Shown here piece by piece: positions 16,883 through 25,177 of a DNA stretch of 64,000 nucleotides. Source of the stretch: VRUE01 sp963807425 (GTDB taxonomy: Bacteria > Actinomycetota > Thermoleophilia > Solirubrobacterales > 70-9); NCBI GenBank assembly GCA_963807425.1, contig CAWEBZ010000005.1:1-64000 (forward strand), written 5' to 3'. The translations under genes were made by a program, and so were the position numbers. The notes under the pieces are model-generated. The model was not told the DNA's origin, did no database searches, and was given only the letters and a program-made list of their open reading frames with translations. Positions within the stretch are counted from its first letter, which is position 1, and every line of letters starts with the position of its first letter.

Positions 16883-18229
16883 ATGGGCATCGCCGTGGTG
16901 GTGATCGCCAACGACTTCTCCGCAATCAACGTCGCCCTGCCGACGATGGAGGAGGACTTCGACGCCAACATCAACACGATGCAGTGGGTGATCAACGCCT
17001 ACGCCCTGACCTTCGGCGTGATGATCGTCACCGGTGGGCGGCTGGCCGACATGTTCGGCCGCCGCAACGCCTTTTTCCTCGGCACTGCGATCTTCGCTTC
17101 GATGTCTGCGCTGGGCGGCGCGGCGCAGAGCGAGGCCTGGCTGATCGCGACCCGAACCCTGATGGGCATCGGCGGCGCGCTGATGTGGCCGGCGATCCTC
17201 GGCATGACCTACGCCCTGCTGCCGGACGACAGGGCGGGACTCGCCGGGGGCATCATCCTCGGTGCCGCCGGGCTCGGCAACGCGATCGGGCCGCTAATCG
17301 GTGGGGTGATGACCGACGTGCTGAGCTGGCGCTGGATCTTCTTCCTCAACGTGCCGATCTCCGCCTTCGCCGTCCTCGTCACATACAGGCTCGTCAAGCT
17401 GACCGAACCGGATGTGGGGCAGCAACGAATCGACTACGCCGGCATCGCGACCCTCTCGCTCGGCCTCGTCTCGCTGCTCGTCGCCCTCGACCAGGCCGCC
17501 GATTGGGGCTTCGGCGACCCGCGGGTGATCGGGCTGCTCGCCCTCGCAGCGATGCTCGTCGTCGCCTTTGTCCCAATTGAGCGGCGGGCGGGGCTCAGCG
17601 CCCTGGTGCCGCGGGCGGTGATGGCCAATGAGAGCTTCCGGGCCTCCTGCCTGGCGATCCTCTTGATGTCGGCGACATTCTTCGCCGCCCTGCTCTACCT
17701 GCCGCAGTTCATGCAGCACCAGCTCGGCTACTCGCCGCTCGAGGCGGGAGTTGGAATGCTGCCCTTCCTCGCCACCTTCGCCGCTGTCTCGTTCGTCGCC
17801 GGTCCGCTCTACGGGCGGCTCGGCGCCAAGCTGCTGGCAGCGGTCGGTGCCGCCTGCATTGCGGTCTCGCCCTTCATCTTCTCCCTGGTCGACTCCAGCT
17901 CCGGCTACGAGTCGCTGATCGCGGGAATGGTCGTGCTGGGCGTCGGCATTGGCAGCTTCTACCCGACCGCTACGACTGCCGGCGTCACCTCGGTGGACGA
18001 GTCACAGACCAGCCTCGCCGGCGGAATCGTCTACATGTTCCAGATCGCCGGTGGCTCGATCGGCCTCGGTCTGACGACCACGGTCTTCTCGGCCCAGCCC
18101 TCGTTCGTCGACGGCATCCAGGCCGCGTTCCGGCTCGACGCGGCGCTCTCGCTGGCCGGCTTTCTGGTCGCGCTGTTCTTCGTCGGTGGCCGCCTGACAC
18201 GGCGGCGGGCTGCCGGCGAAACCGCCTAG
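16883..18229 (+). CDS. MFS transporter, DHA2 (14-helix) drug-exporter family
   Basis: A proton-driven membrane exporter of the EmrB/QacA type, 448 aa. NDFSAINVALPTMEEDF in helix 1, the GRLADMFGRRN loop between helices 2 and 3, and RTLMGIGGALMWPAI are characteristic. The number of hydrophobic segments agrees with about 14 helices. The ATG at 16883 falls inside helix 1: the in-frame codons upstream (STWLALIA) look like the rest of that helix, yet no ATG, GTG or TTG occurs before a stop, so the true start may be a rare codon. It is divergent from leuA, hinting at export of a leucine-pathway metabolite, but substrate is unknown. Confidence 0.9.
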   Translation: MGIAVVVIANDFSAINVALPTMEEDFDANINTMQWVINAYALTFGVMIVTGGRLADMFGRRNAFFLGTAIFASMSALGGAAQSEAWLIATRTLMGIGGALMWPAILGMTYALLPDDRAGLAGGIILGAAGLGNAIGPLIGGVMTDVLSWRWIFFLNVPISAFAVLVTYRLVKLTEPDVGQQRIDYAGIATLSLGLVSLLVALDQAADWGFGDPRVIGLLALAAMLVVAFVPIERRAGLSALVPRAVMANESFRASCLAILLMSATFFAALLYLPQFMQHQLGYSPLEAGVGMLPFLATFAAVSFVAGPLYGRLGAKLLAAVGAACIAVSPFIFSLVDSSSGYESLIAGMVVLGVGIGSFYPTATTAGVTSVDESQTSLAGGIVYMFQIAGGSIGLGLTTTVFSAQPSFVDGIQAAFRLDAALSLAGFLVALFFVGGRLTRRRAAGETA

Positions 18230-18789
18230 AAGGGGCGCAGGTCCTGGCGGACGTCGTCTGGCCCCGGTCCGCCCCCGAACGCGTCCTTGCCGAGGCCCCC
18301 GCGCAGCAGGTCTTTGCCGGGGCCGCCGGAGATCAGGTCGTTGCCGTCGCCGCCGAAGATCAGGTCGGCGCCTCCCCGGCCGAGGAGATGATCGTTGCCG
18401 TCGCCGCCGATCAGCTTGTCGGCCCCGTCGCCACCAACGAGCGTGTCGTGGCCGGGGCCACCCCGCATCGTCACCGGAACGGGCACGTCCTTTTCGACCA
18501 CGATCGAGTCGTTGCCGGGCCCCGCGTTGATCTCGAAGCCCGCCACCAGCGGCGCTTTGCAGATCAGCTCATTCGGGTTGCCGGACGAGTTTTCGCAAAT
18601 CGGCCCGCCGACTTCGAGCGGAGCAACCGAGTCGATCACGTAGCTGCGGCCATCGGGGGTGAGCCAGATCTTGATCGCGCTCTGTTCCGCGCCGCCGGCC
18701 AGAACCACCGTGTAGGAGGTCTCGGCGTGAGCAACCGTCGCGGTCTGGGCCGCGAGGATCGCCAGCAGGATTAGCATCGCCTTCTTCAT
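18226..18789 (-). CDS. Secreted RTX-type calcium-binding repeat protein
   Basis: A 187-aa protein with a signal peptide (MKKAMLILLAILAAQTATVA ending at AHA) and about six glycine/aspartate nonapeptides of the GGxGxDxLxGG type between residues about 110 and 180, which bind calcium in a parallel beta-roll. The middle section has two cysteines that may form a disulphide. The ATG at 18789 has GGGGAGA upstream; an in-frame start 39 bp earlier would place residues before the signal peptide and is rejected. Function beyond calcium-dependent folding is unknown. It is convergent with the MFS gene (4-bp overlap). Confidence 0.85.
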   Translation of the reverse strand: MKKAMLILLAILAAQTATVAHAETSYTVVLAGGAEQSAIKIWLTPDGRSYVIDSVAPLEVGGPICENSSGNPNELICKAPLVAGFEINAGPGNDSIVVEKDVPVPVTMRGGPGHDTLVGGDGADKLIGGDGNDHLLGRGGADLIFGGDGNDLISGGPGKDLLRGGLGKDAFGGGPGPDDVRQDLRPF

Positions 18790-18828
18790 CGCAGAATCTC
18801 CCCCTATCCCCCGAGAGAGGACAGGCAC

Positions 18829-19863
18829 CTACTCTGGAAACAGCACGACCTTGCCGACGTTGCGGCGTTCGGCAATGAATTTATGCGCATCGCCGGCTCG
18901 CTCGAAGGGAAAGGCCTCGGCGACGACCGGATCGAGCTTGCGCTCGACGAGATCGGCCATCAGGGGCTCGGTGACGCGATCCAGGCTGCCCTCGCGTTCC
19001 CACCACTTCAGCATGTTGAGGCCGAAGACGCCCTTGTTCTCGTTCATCACGGCAAGGCTCTTCCACCAGGGCAGCGTGGCCAGTGGCATCTTGGCGAGGC
19101 CCTTGAGGGCCGCGGGGATGTCGCGACCGCGCTCGTTGGAGGCCTCGGAGAGCCCGTACATAACCAATCGCCCGCCGGGCCGCAGCAACCGGTAGTCCTT
19201 GCGAAACGAGGTCGGGCCCATGGCGTCGATCACGAGGTCGACTCCCTCGCCGTTGGTGATCCGCATCGTCTCCGCCTCGAAGTCCTGGTTGCGATAGTCG
19301 ATCGGATGGGCGACACCCTGGGCACGAATCGCATCGTGCTTAGACGGCGATGCGGTACCGAAGATCTCAGCCCCAACGTTGCGGGCGATCTGGGTGGCGG
19401 AGATGCCAACGCCCCCGGCTGCCGCGTGGATGAGAACGCGGTCGCCCTTGCGCAGGCTGCCCATCACGATCAGCGCCGCGTAGGCCGTGCCGTAGTTGAC
19501 CGGGAACGCCGCGCCCTGCTCGAAGCTGAGCCACTCCGGCATCGGCAGGGCCTGCTCGGCGGGAACAGTGACCAGCTCCGCCTGGCCGCCGAAGCGGGTG
19601 CCGGCGATGACACGGTCACCGACCGCATGCTCGCTCACGCCCTCTCCCAGCGACTCGACCGTCCCAGCGACCTCGTAGCCCATCACGCAGGGCGGCTTCG
19701 GCGCATCGGGGTAGAGGCCGACTCGCGCCATCGTGTCGGCGAAGTTGATCCCCGCGGCCTTGACCGCGATCCGCACCTCGCCCGGTCCGACCTCAGGGTC
19801 GGGACGCTCCTGCACCTCGAGCACGTCTGGCCCACCCGTCCCTGTCTGCACCACCGCCTTCAC
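18829..19863 (-). CDS. Zinc-independent quinone oxidoreductase / VAT1-like reductase (MDR superfamily)
   Basis: A 344-aa medium-chain reductase. It has the GroES-like N-terminal domain (AAGINFADTMARVGLYP, CVMGYEVAGTVESLGEGV) and the Rossmann motif HAAAGGVGISATQIA. It lacks the zinc-binding cysteine cluster of alcohol dehydrogenases, placing it with NADPH:quinone reductases. The insertion after SEASNERGRDIPAA resembles the VAT1-like subgroup. Its substrate is not known. It lies 35 bp downstream of serA on the same strand and may be read through from serC-serA. Confidence 0.88.
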   Translation of the reverse strand: MKAVVQTGTGGPDVLEVQERPDPEVGPGEVRIAVKAAGINFADTMARVGLYPDAPKPPCVMGYEVAGTVESLGEGVSEHAVGDRVIAGTRFGGQAELVTVPAEQALPMPEWLSFEQGAAFPVNYGTAYAALIVMGSLRKGDRVLIHAAAGGVGISATQIARNVGAEIFGTASPSKHDAIRAQGVAHPIDYRNQDFEAETMRITNGEGVDLVIDAMGPTSFRKDYRLLRPGGRLVMYGLSEASNERGRDIPAALKGLAKMPLATLPWWKSLAVMNENKGVFGLNMLKWWEREGSLDRVTEPLMADLVERKLDPVVAEAFPFERAGDAHKFIAERRNVGKVVLFPE

Positions 19864-19898
19864 GGCGCGAACCCTACTGGCTGGCTGGCCGACTTCGA

Positions 19899-21479
19899 CT
19901 AGAGGTCGACGGAGCGACCGACGGAGAAGCCGTCGACCTCAAGGATCTTGGCGATCGTCTCGTCGGGGACCAGGGCGTCCGTGGTCAGCGCCATCACCGC
20001 GCGCTCGCCATCCTCCTCGGCGCCAACCGCGGCGGAGACGATGTTGACCCCCTCCTCGCCGAACATCGTCCCGACCCTGCCGATCATCCCGGGGCGATCG
20101 GCATAGCGGAAGACGGCGATGTGCTCGGCGAAGGGCAGGTAGAAGCTCTCGCCCCAGACCGAGACCAGGTAGGGCTCGTTGCGGGGCCCGACGCTGGTGC
20201 CGGCGACCTCGACTTCCTCCTCGCCGGAATGGAGCCGGACCGTGACCAGCTCGGTGAAGTCCTCTGAGCTCGACTCCTTCGTCTCGGTCAACTCGATGCC
20301 GCGTTCCTCGGACAGCTGCGGCGCGTTGACCAGATTGACCGGCTCCTCCGTGTGCCCGGAGAGGATCCCGACCAGAACGGCGATGCCGAGCAGGCGGGTG
20401 TCGTGCTGGGCCAGCTTGCCGCGGAACTCGACCGAGACGCGATCGACGGAACCCGGGGCAAGCCCCTCGGCTAGCCGGCCGAGCTTTTCGCAAAGGGGCA
20501 CGAACGGCGCCAGCGCCTCCATCTCCTCGGGGCGCACGGCGGCGATGTTGACCGCGTTGGTGACGACGCCGCCGGTCAATGCCGCGGTCACCTGCTCGGC
20601 CGTGACAACCCCGGCCCGATCCTGCGCCTCGGCGGTCGAGGCACCCAGGTGCGGAGTGACGACAACGTCCTCGCGAGCGAAGATCGGGTGCTCGGTGAAG
20701 GGCTCTGAGGGAAAGACGTCGAGGGCGGCGCCGCCGAGCTTGCCCGACTCGAGGCCAGCGGTCAGCGCGTCGAGGTCGACCAGCTCGCCGCGAGCGCAGT
20801 TGACGACACGGGCGCCGTCCTTCATTGCCGCGATCGCCTCGGCGCCAATCAGATCGATCGTGTCGGGGGTCTTCGGCACGTGCAGGGTGACGATGTCAGC
20901 CCGGCCGAAGAGGTCGTCGAGGCCCTCAGCACCCTCGACGCCGAGCTCGCGGAAGCGCTCGGCGGAGACGAACTTGTCGAAGCCGATGACCTCCATCTCG
21001 AACGCCTGGGCGCGCTTGGCGACGAGCTGGCCGATCCGGCCGAAGCCGATCACGCCGAGGGTCTTGCCGTAGAGCTCGGAACCCTTGAAGCGCGAGCGCT
21101 CCCAGCGGCCGTCGACCAGCGTCGCCTGGGCCTGGGGAACGTTGCGGCAAAGCGCGAGGGCGAGGGCGAGGGTGTGCTCGGCGGCGGCAACCGAGTTGGA
21201 TTCCGGCGCGTTGGCGACGATGATCCCGCGTCGCGTGGCCGCCGGGATGTCGACGTTGTCGACTCCCGTGCCGGCACGGCCGATCACCTTGAGGCGCCCT
21301 GCCCGCTCGATCAGGTCGGCAGTGAGCTTGGTCGCGGAGCGGATCAGGATCGCGTCGTACTCGGCAATCGCCCCTTCCAGCTCTTTGTCGGACATATCGA
21401 GACCGAGGTCGACATCGAAGTTAGCGCGTAGGAGATCGACCCCTGAGTCGGCGATCTTCTCCTTGACCAGGACCTTCAC
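19899..21479 (-). CDS. serA: D-3-phosphoglycerate dehydrogenase
   Basis: First step of serine synthesis. The 526-aa long form has an NAD-binding domain (GKTLGVIGFGRIGQLVAKRA), the catalytic Arg in VVNCARGELVD, a His in TPHLGASTAEAQDR, an intervening domain, and a C-terminal ACT domain (AVFRYADRPGMIGRVGTMFG) that normally senses serine. The start is a GTG at 21479 overlapping the serC stop as GTGA, so serC and serA are coupled. A longer frame upstream is shadow of serC. Confidence 0.97.
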   Translation of the reverse strand: MKVLVKEKIADSGVDLLRANFDVDLGLDMSDKELEGAIAEYDAILIRSATKLTADLIERAGRLKVIGRAGTGVDNVDIPAATRRGIIVANAPESNSVAAAEHTLALALALCRNVPQAQATLVDGRWERSRFKGSELYGKTLGVIGFGRIGQLVAKRAQAFEMEVIGFDKFVSAERFRELGVEGAEGLDDLFGRADIVTLHVPKTPDTIDLIGAEAIAAMKDGARVVNCARGELVDLDALTAGLESGKLGGAALDVFPSEPFTEHPIFAREDVVVTPHLGASTAEAQDRAGVVTAEQVTAALTGGVVTNAVNIAAVRPEEMEALAPFVPLCEKLGRLAEGLAPGSVDRVSVEFRGKLAQHDTRLLGIAVLVGILSGHTEEPVNLVNAPQLSEERGIELTETKESSSEDFTELVTVRLHSGEEEVEVAGTSVGPRNEPYLVSVWGESFYLPFAEHIAVFRYADRPGMIGRVGTMFGEEGVNIVSAAVGAEEDGERAVMALTTDALVPDETIAKILEVDGFSVGRSVDL

Positions 21480-22618
21480 CGGGTCACCTCCCCCACGTTC
21501 TCCACGGCCCAATCGATACAAGCGGTGAGCGCCTCGACGTCGGCGGGCTCGACCGCCGGGAACATGCCGACGCGCAGCTGGTTGCGTCCGAGCTTGCGGT
21601 AGGGCTCGACGTCGACGATGCCGTTTGCACGCAGCGTCGCGGCGAGCGCGGCAGCGTTGACGGAGTCGTCGAAGTCGATCGTGCCGACGACCAGCGAGCG
21701 CTTGGCCGGATCGGCGACGAACGGGGTGGCGAACTCGGTGCGCTCGGCCCAGCCGTAGAGATGACCGGATGAAGCCGTGGTACGTCCCACGCACCAATCG
21801 AGGCCGCCGCCGGTGAGCATCCACTCGACCTGGTCGGCGAGGAGGATCAGGGTCGCGAGGGCGGGCGTGTTGTAGGTCTGCTCCTTGCGCGAGTTCTCGA
21901 GCGCGGTGAGCAGCGAGAGGAAGGCCGGCTGCCAGCGATCGCCGCTGCCGTCGAGCTGCTCGATCCTCGCGATCGCGGCGGGGCTGAGCAGGGCGAGCCA
22001 GAGGCCGCCGTCGGCACCGAAGGCCTTCTGCGGAGCGAAGTAGTAGGCGTCGGCCTCGGCGACGTCAACAGGCAGACCGCCGGCGCCAGAGGTTGCATCG
22101 ACCAGCACCAGAGCCTCGCCGGACCCCTCGGGACGTTCGACATCGACCATCACCCCGGTCGAGGTCTCGTTGTGCGCCCAGGCGAGGACATCGGCGGCGG
22201 GGTCGGCGGTCGGGACCGGCGCATCGCCAGGGTCCGCCTCGACCACGATCGGGTCGCCGAGGAAGGGAGCGGCGGCGGTCGCCTTAGCGAACTTCTGCGA
22301 GAACTCGCCGTAGCTGAGGTGGAGGGAGCGCTCGCGCACCAGCCAGGCGGCGGCGGCCTCCCAGAAGGCGGTCGTGCCGCCGTTGCCGAGAGCGACCTCA
22401 TAGCCCTCGGGCGGGCCGAAGAGCTCCGCGAGGCCGCCCCTGACACGTCCGACCAGGTCTCGAACCGGCTGCTGGCGGTGAGAGGTGCCCATCAGCGAGG
22501 CCTGATCGGCGAGCTTCGCCAGCGCCTCAGGACGGACCTTGGAGGGACCGCAGCCGAAGCGGCCGTCGGCGGGCTTGAGCTCGCTGGGGATCTGGGCTGT
22601 GCCTGTGGTCGAAGTCAT
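21476..22618 (-). CDS. serC: Phosphoserine aminotransferase
   Basis: Second step of serine synthesis: 3-phosphohydroxypyruvate to phosphoserine. The 380-aa protein matches the actinobacterial SerC type (RFGCGPSKVRPEALAKLA, GTSHRQQPVRDLVGRVR, GNGGTTAFWEAAAAWLV). The PLP lysine is in the YYFAPQKAFGADGG context. It is the first gene of serC-serA. The upstream 133 bp, shared with the divergent DUF4389 gene, contains a 14-bp perfect palindrome. Confidence 0.94.
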   Translation of the reverse strand: MTSTTGTAQIPSELKPADGRFGCGPSKVRPEALAKLADQASLMGTSHRQQPVRDLVGRVRGGLAELFGPPEGYEVALGNGGTTAFWEAAAAWLVRERSLHLSYGEFSQKFAKATAAAPFLGDPIVVEADPGDAPVPTADPAADVLAWAHNETSTGVMVDVERPEGSGEALVLVDATSGAGGLPVDVAEADAYYFAPQKAFGADGGLWLALLSPAAIARIEQLDGSGDRWQPAFLSLLTALENSRKEQTYNTPALATLILLADQVEWMLTGGGLDWCVGRTTASSGHLYGWAERTEFATPFVADPAKRSLVVGTIDFDDSVNAAALAATLRANGIVDVEPYRKLGRNQLRVGMFPAVEPADVEALTACIDWAVENVGEVTR

Positions 22619-22639
22619 CGTGCAGACCGGTAGGCATCT

Positions 22640-22653
22640 GCCAACCGGTTGGC
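22640..22653. promoter_or_regulatory. 14-bp palindrome between serC and DUF4389 gene
   Basis: GCCAACCGGTTGGC is a perfect palindrome 22 bp upstream of the serC start and about 99 bp before the divergent gene. It is a plausible operator for either direction. A TTGACA at 22670-22675 has no good -10 partner at standard spacing, so no promoter is called. Confidence 0.3.
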
Positions 22654-22751
22654 GGGGACGGACAGGTTATTGACAGGCGCGGGTGGACTCCCCCCGGACG
22701 CGAGGTTAGGCTGAGCGCCGCACCGCCCAGTCACCTCCAAGAAGGGATCGC

Positions 22752-23348
22752 ATGTACCCAATTGCCTACGAGGCCGATTTCAATCCCACGCCAAACCGGG
22801 CCACGACGTTCTTCCGGTTGATCCTTGCGATTCCGTGGATGATCGTCGCGACCTTCTGGGGAATCCTGTTCCTCTTCACGCACTTCTTCGCGTGGATCGC
22901 CGTGGTCGTCCTCGGCCGGTATCCACAGTGGCTATACGAGTTCAACTCCGGGATCGTGCGCTTCTCCGTGCGGGTCTCGGCCTGGATCTACCTGCAGACC
23001 GACGCCTGGCCCCCGTTCACCCTCTCCGAAGACGACAGCTATCCGATTCGGGTCAGGATCGCACCCGCCGCAGAGCGGCAGAGCCGGCTCAAGGCGTTCT
23101 TCCGGCTGATCCTGGTCTTGCCGGTTGCCCTCGTCCTCTCCTATGGCACCTCGTACATCCAGCTGCTCGCCGGGGTGGTCGCCTGGCTGACGATCGTCTT
23201 CCGCGGCTACCTGCCGGAGGGGATCAACTCGATGATGACCTTCGTCAACAGCTTCCACGCCCGGGTCCTGGGCTACATCGCGATCCTCACCGACGACTAC
23301 CCGCCGATCGGGCTCGAGCGAGCGAAGCCAGCGGGGGTACAGGCATGA
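22752..23348 (+). CDS. DUF4389 membrane protein
   Basis: A 198-aa integral membrane protein of unknown function with an internal duplication: TTFFRLILAIPWMIVATFWG near residue 20 is echoed by KAFFRLILVLPVALVLSYGT near 115, each followed by another helix. About four membrane helices are predicted. A good AAGAAGGGA ribosome site precedes the ATG. Its stop overlaps the cupin start as ATGA, so the pair is co-translated. Confidence 0.85.
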   Translation: MYPIAYEADFNPTPNRATTFFRLILAIPWMIVATFWGILFLFTHFFAWIAVVVLGRYPQWLYEFNSGIVRFSVRVSAWIYLQTDAWPPFTLSEDDSYPIRVRIAPAAERQSRLKAFFRLILVLPVALVLSYGTSYIQLLAGVVAWLTIVFRGYLPEGINSMMTFVNSFHARVLGYIAILTDDYPPIGLERAKPAGVQA

Positions 23349-23737
23349 CAAACGTGAAGAAAGGCGAGGGATACGCGGTCGCCCACCTAGACGACCTCGG
23401 CGAGGGTCACGGGTTCCGCAAGATCCGCAAGGAGATGGGGGTCACCGCCTTCGGTGCCAACGCAATCGTGATCCCTCCCTCCTACGAGACCGGACAGCAC
23501 TTCCACGACGAGCAGGAGGAGCTCTACTTCCTGCACAGCGGCAGCATCGAGATCGAGTTCGGCGACGGCTCGGCCCACGAGCTGTCGCCGGGCGGCCTCG
23601 CCTGGGTCGACGCTGCGACCGTTCGCAAGGTGCGCAACACGAGCGACTCCGAGGATGCCGTTTACGTGGTTGTTGGCGGTAAGGACGGGTACGTGGGGCG
23701 GGACGGTCGGCAGCCGGAGGGTGAGACGCGGCGGTAG
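23345..23737 (+). CDS. Small cupin-domain protein
   Basis: A 130-aa single-domain cupin. The metal-binding motif is TGQHFHDEQEELYFLHSGSI (two His and a Glu) with the second motif around ELSPGGLAWVDAATVRKV. The family includes enzymes and sensors, so the function is not assignable. It is coupled to the DUF4389 membrane protein. Immediately downstream lies the first of two structured repeats. Confidence 0.85.
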   Translation: MTNVKKGEGYAVAHLDDLGEGHGFRKIRKEMGVTAFGANAIVIPPSYETGQHFHDEQEELYFLHSGSIEIEFGDGSAHELSPGGLAWVDAATVRKVRNTSDSEDAVYVVVGGKDGYVGRDGRQPEGETRR

Positions 23738-23751
23738 GTGGTTGGGCGGGT

Positions 23752-23892
23752 GAGGCGCCCGTCCTCCGGGTGAATTGATGTCGCACGCGCTTCGCGCTTA
23801 GCGACGAAGAAGGTGCGCGGCTTCGCCGCGCAACAACCGGATTGCATAGGCGGCCTTCGGCCACATTCACCCGGAGGACGACCGGGCGCCTC
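23752..23892 (+). repeat. Three-hairpin structured repeat, copy 1
   Basis: An outer stem (GAGGCGCCC..GTCCTCCGGGTGAAT pairing with 23866-23892, one small bulge) encloses three inner hairpins: GTCGC/GCGAC around 23780-23805, GCGCGGC-TTC-GCCGCGC at about 23815-23831, and GGCC-TTC-GGCC at about 23852-23862. The core of about 97 nt recurs in inverted orientation at 23997-24148. It occupies the gap between convergent cupin and ilvC genes. Confidence 0.8.
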
Positions 23893-23996
23893 TTCCACAC
23901 CTCCAGCCCGAGAGTGGCCGACCACGACCTCTTTCCAGAAGCTTCTATTGCGCGGGAGGTCCTGGGTCTTCGGCCTTGGTTCTGGAGCTGTGTGAC

Positions 23997-24148
23997 GGGG
24001 AGGGCGGCGGTGCTGCTCACCGGGAATGTCGCCGAAGGCGGCGATATGCAATCTGTTTATTGCGCGGCGTAGCCGCGCACCTTCCTCGGCGCTAAGCGCG
24101 AAGCGCGTGCGCCATCAATTCCCGGGGAGCAGCACCGCCGCCCTCCCC
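23997..24148 (-). repeat. Three-hairpin structured repeat, copy 2 (inverted)
   Basis: Read on the minus strand the core aligns with copy 1 with about a dozen differences. The outer stem is longer, about 30 bp with one mismatch (GGGGAGGGCGGCGGTGCTGC at the left end), and different in sequence from copy 1, yet fully self-complementary. Inner hairpins are kept with paired changes, for example GTCGC/GCGAC in copy 1 and GGCGC/GCGCC here. The 100 bp between copies shows no gene. Confidence 0.8.
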
Positions 24149-24164
24149 AGCAGAAACCCCAGAA

Positions 24165-25166
24165 CTAAAACTCCTGGTCGACCCAGGGCATCATGTCGCG
24201 GAGGTCTTTGCCGACCTTCTCGACCTGGTGACCCTTGCCCTCCTCGCGCATCCGCGAGAGGTTCTCGCCGCCGGCCCGGTTCTCGGCGATCCACTCGCGG
24301 GCGAACTCGCCCGACTGGATCTCGCCGAGGATCTCTTTCATCGCGGCGCGGGACTCCTCGCCGATGACACGCTTGCCGCGGGTCATGTCGCCGTACTCGG
24401 CCGTGTTGGAGATCGAGTAGCGCATCCCCTGGATCCCCTTCTCGTACATCAGGTCGGCGATCAGCTTCAGCTCGTGCAGGCACTCGAAGTAGGCGAGACG
24501 GGGGTCGTAGCCCGCCTCGACCAGGGTCTCGAAGCCGGCCCGGACCAGCTCGCTGGCGCCGCCGCAGAGGACGGCCTGCTCACCGAAGAGGTCGGTCTCG
24601 CACTCGTCCTTGAAGGTCGTCTCGATCACCGCCGCGCGGGCGCCACCGATACCGGCGGCGTAGGCAAGTACGAGGCCATGGGCGTTGCCGGTAGCGTCCT
24701 GGTGGACGGCCATCAGGCAGGGGACACCTGTCCCCTCCTCGTACTGGCGGCGGACCAGATGGCCGGGGCCCTTGGGCGCGACCATGCCGACGTCGACGCC
24801 GGCGGGCGGCGGGATCTGCTCGAAGTGGATCGCGAAGCCGTGAGCGAAGAGCAGCAGGTTGCCGGGCGCGATCCCGTCCGCGATCTCGGCCCCCCAAACC
24901 TCAGCCTGCTTCTCGTCGGGCAGCAGGATCATCACCACGTCGCCGCGGCTGGCGGCTTCGGCGATGTCGAGCACCTCGAGCCCGGCGGCCTCGGCCTTGG
25001 CGCGGCTGGAGGAGTCAGGTCGCAGGCCGACGACCACGTCGACCCCGGAGTCCTTGAGATTGAGAGCGTGCGCGTGCCCCTGGGAGCCGTAGCCGAGGAT
25101 GGCCACGGTCTTTCCGTCGAGCAGCGAGAGGTCGGCGTCCTTGTCGTAAAAGATGTCGTCAGGCAT
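24165..25166 (-). CDS. ilvC: Ketol-acid reductoisomerase
   Basis: Second step of valine, leucine and isoleucine synthesis, NADPH- and magnesium-dependent. The 333-aa class I enzyme has the Rossmann motif LGYGSQGHAHALNLKDSG, GHLVRRQYEEGTGVPCLMAV, DLFGEQAVLCGG and the metal-binding ECLHELKLIADLMYEKG. The ATG at 25166 gives the usual N-terminus (PDDIFYDKDADLSLLDGKTV). It starts 11 bp after menE and so is probably co-transcribed with a menaquinone gene. Confidence 0.97.
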   Translation of the reverse strand: MPDDIFYDKDADLSLLDGKTVAILGYGSQGHAHALNLKDSGVDVVVGLRPDSSSRAKAEAAGLEVLDIAEAASRGDVVMILLPDEKQAEVWGAEIADGIAPGNLLLFAHGFAIHFEQIPPPAGVDVGMVAPKGPGHLVRRQYEEGTGVPCLMAVHQDATGNAHGLVLAYAAGIGGARAAVIETTFKDECETDLFGEQAVLCGGASELVRAGFETLVEAGYDPRLAYFECLHELKLIADLMYEKGIQGMRYSISNTAEYGDMTRGKRVIGEESRAAMKEILGEIQSGEFAREWIAENRAGGENLSRMREEGKGHQVEKVGKDLRDMMPWVDQEF

Positions 25167-25177
25167 GGTCGAGCAGG

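Noticed and set aside
16732..16995. 87-codon version of the leuA leader frame
   Set aside because: The upstream part overlaps the MFS gene antisense and has no leucine run or ribosome site. The short 19-codon form from 16791 explains the signal.
22670..22698. TTGACA as a -35 promoter box before the DUF4389 gene
   Set aside because: No acceptable -10 hexamer lies 16-19 bp downstream.
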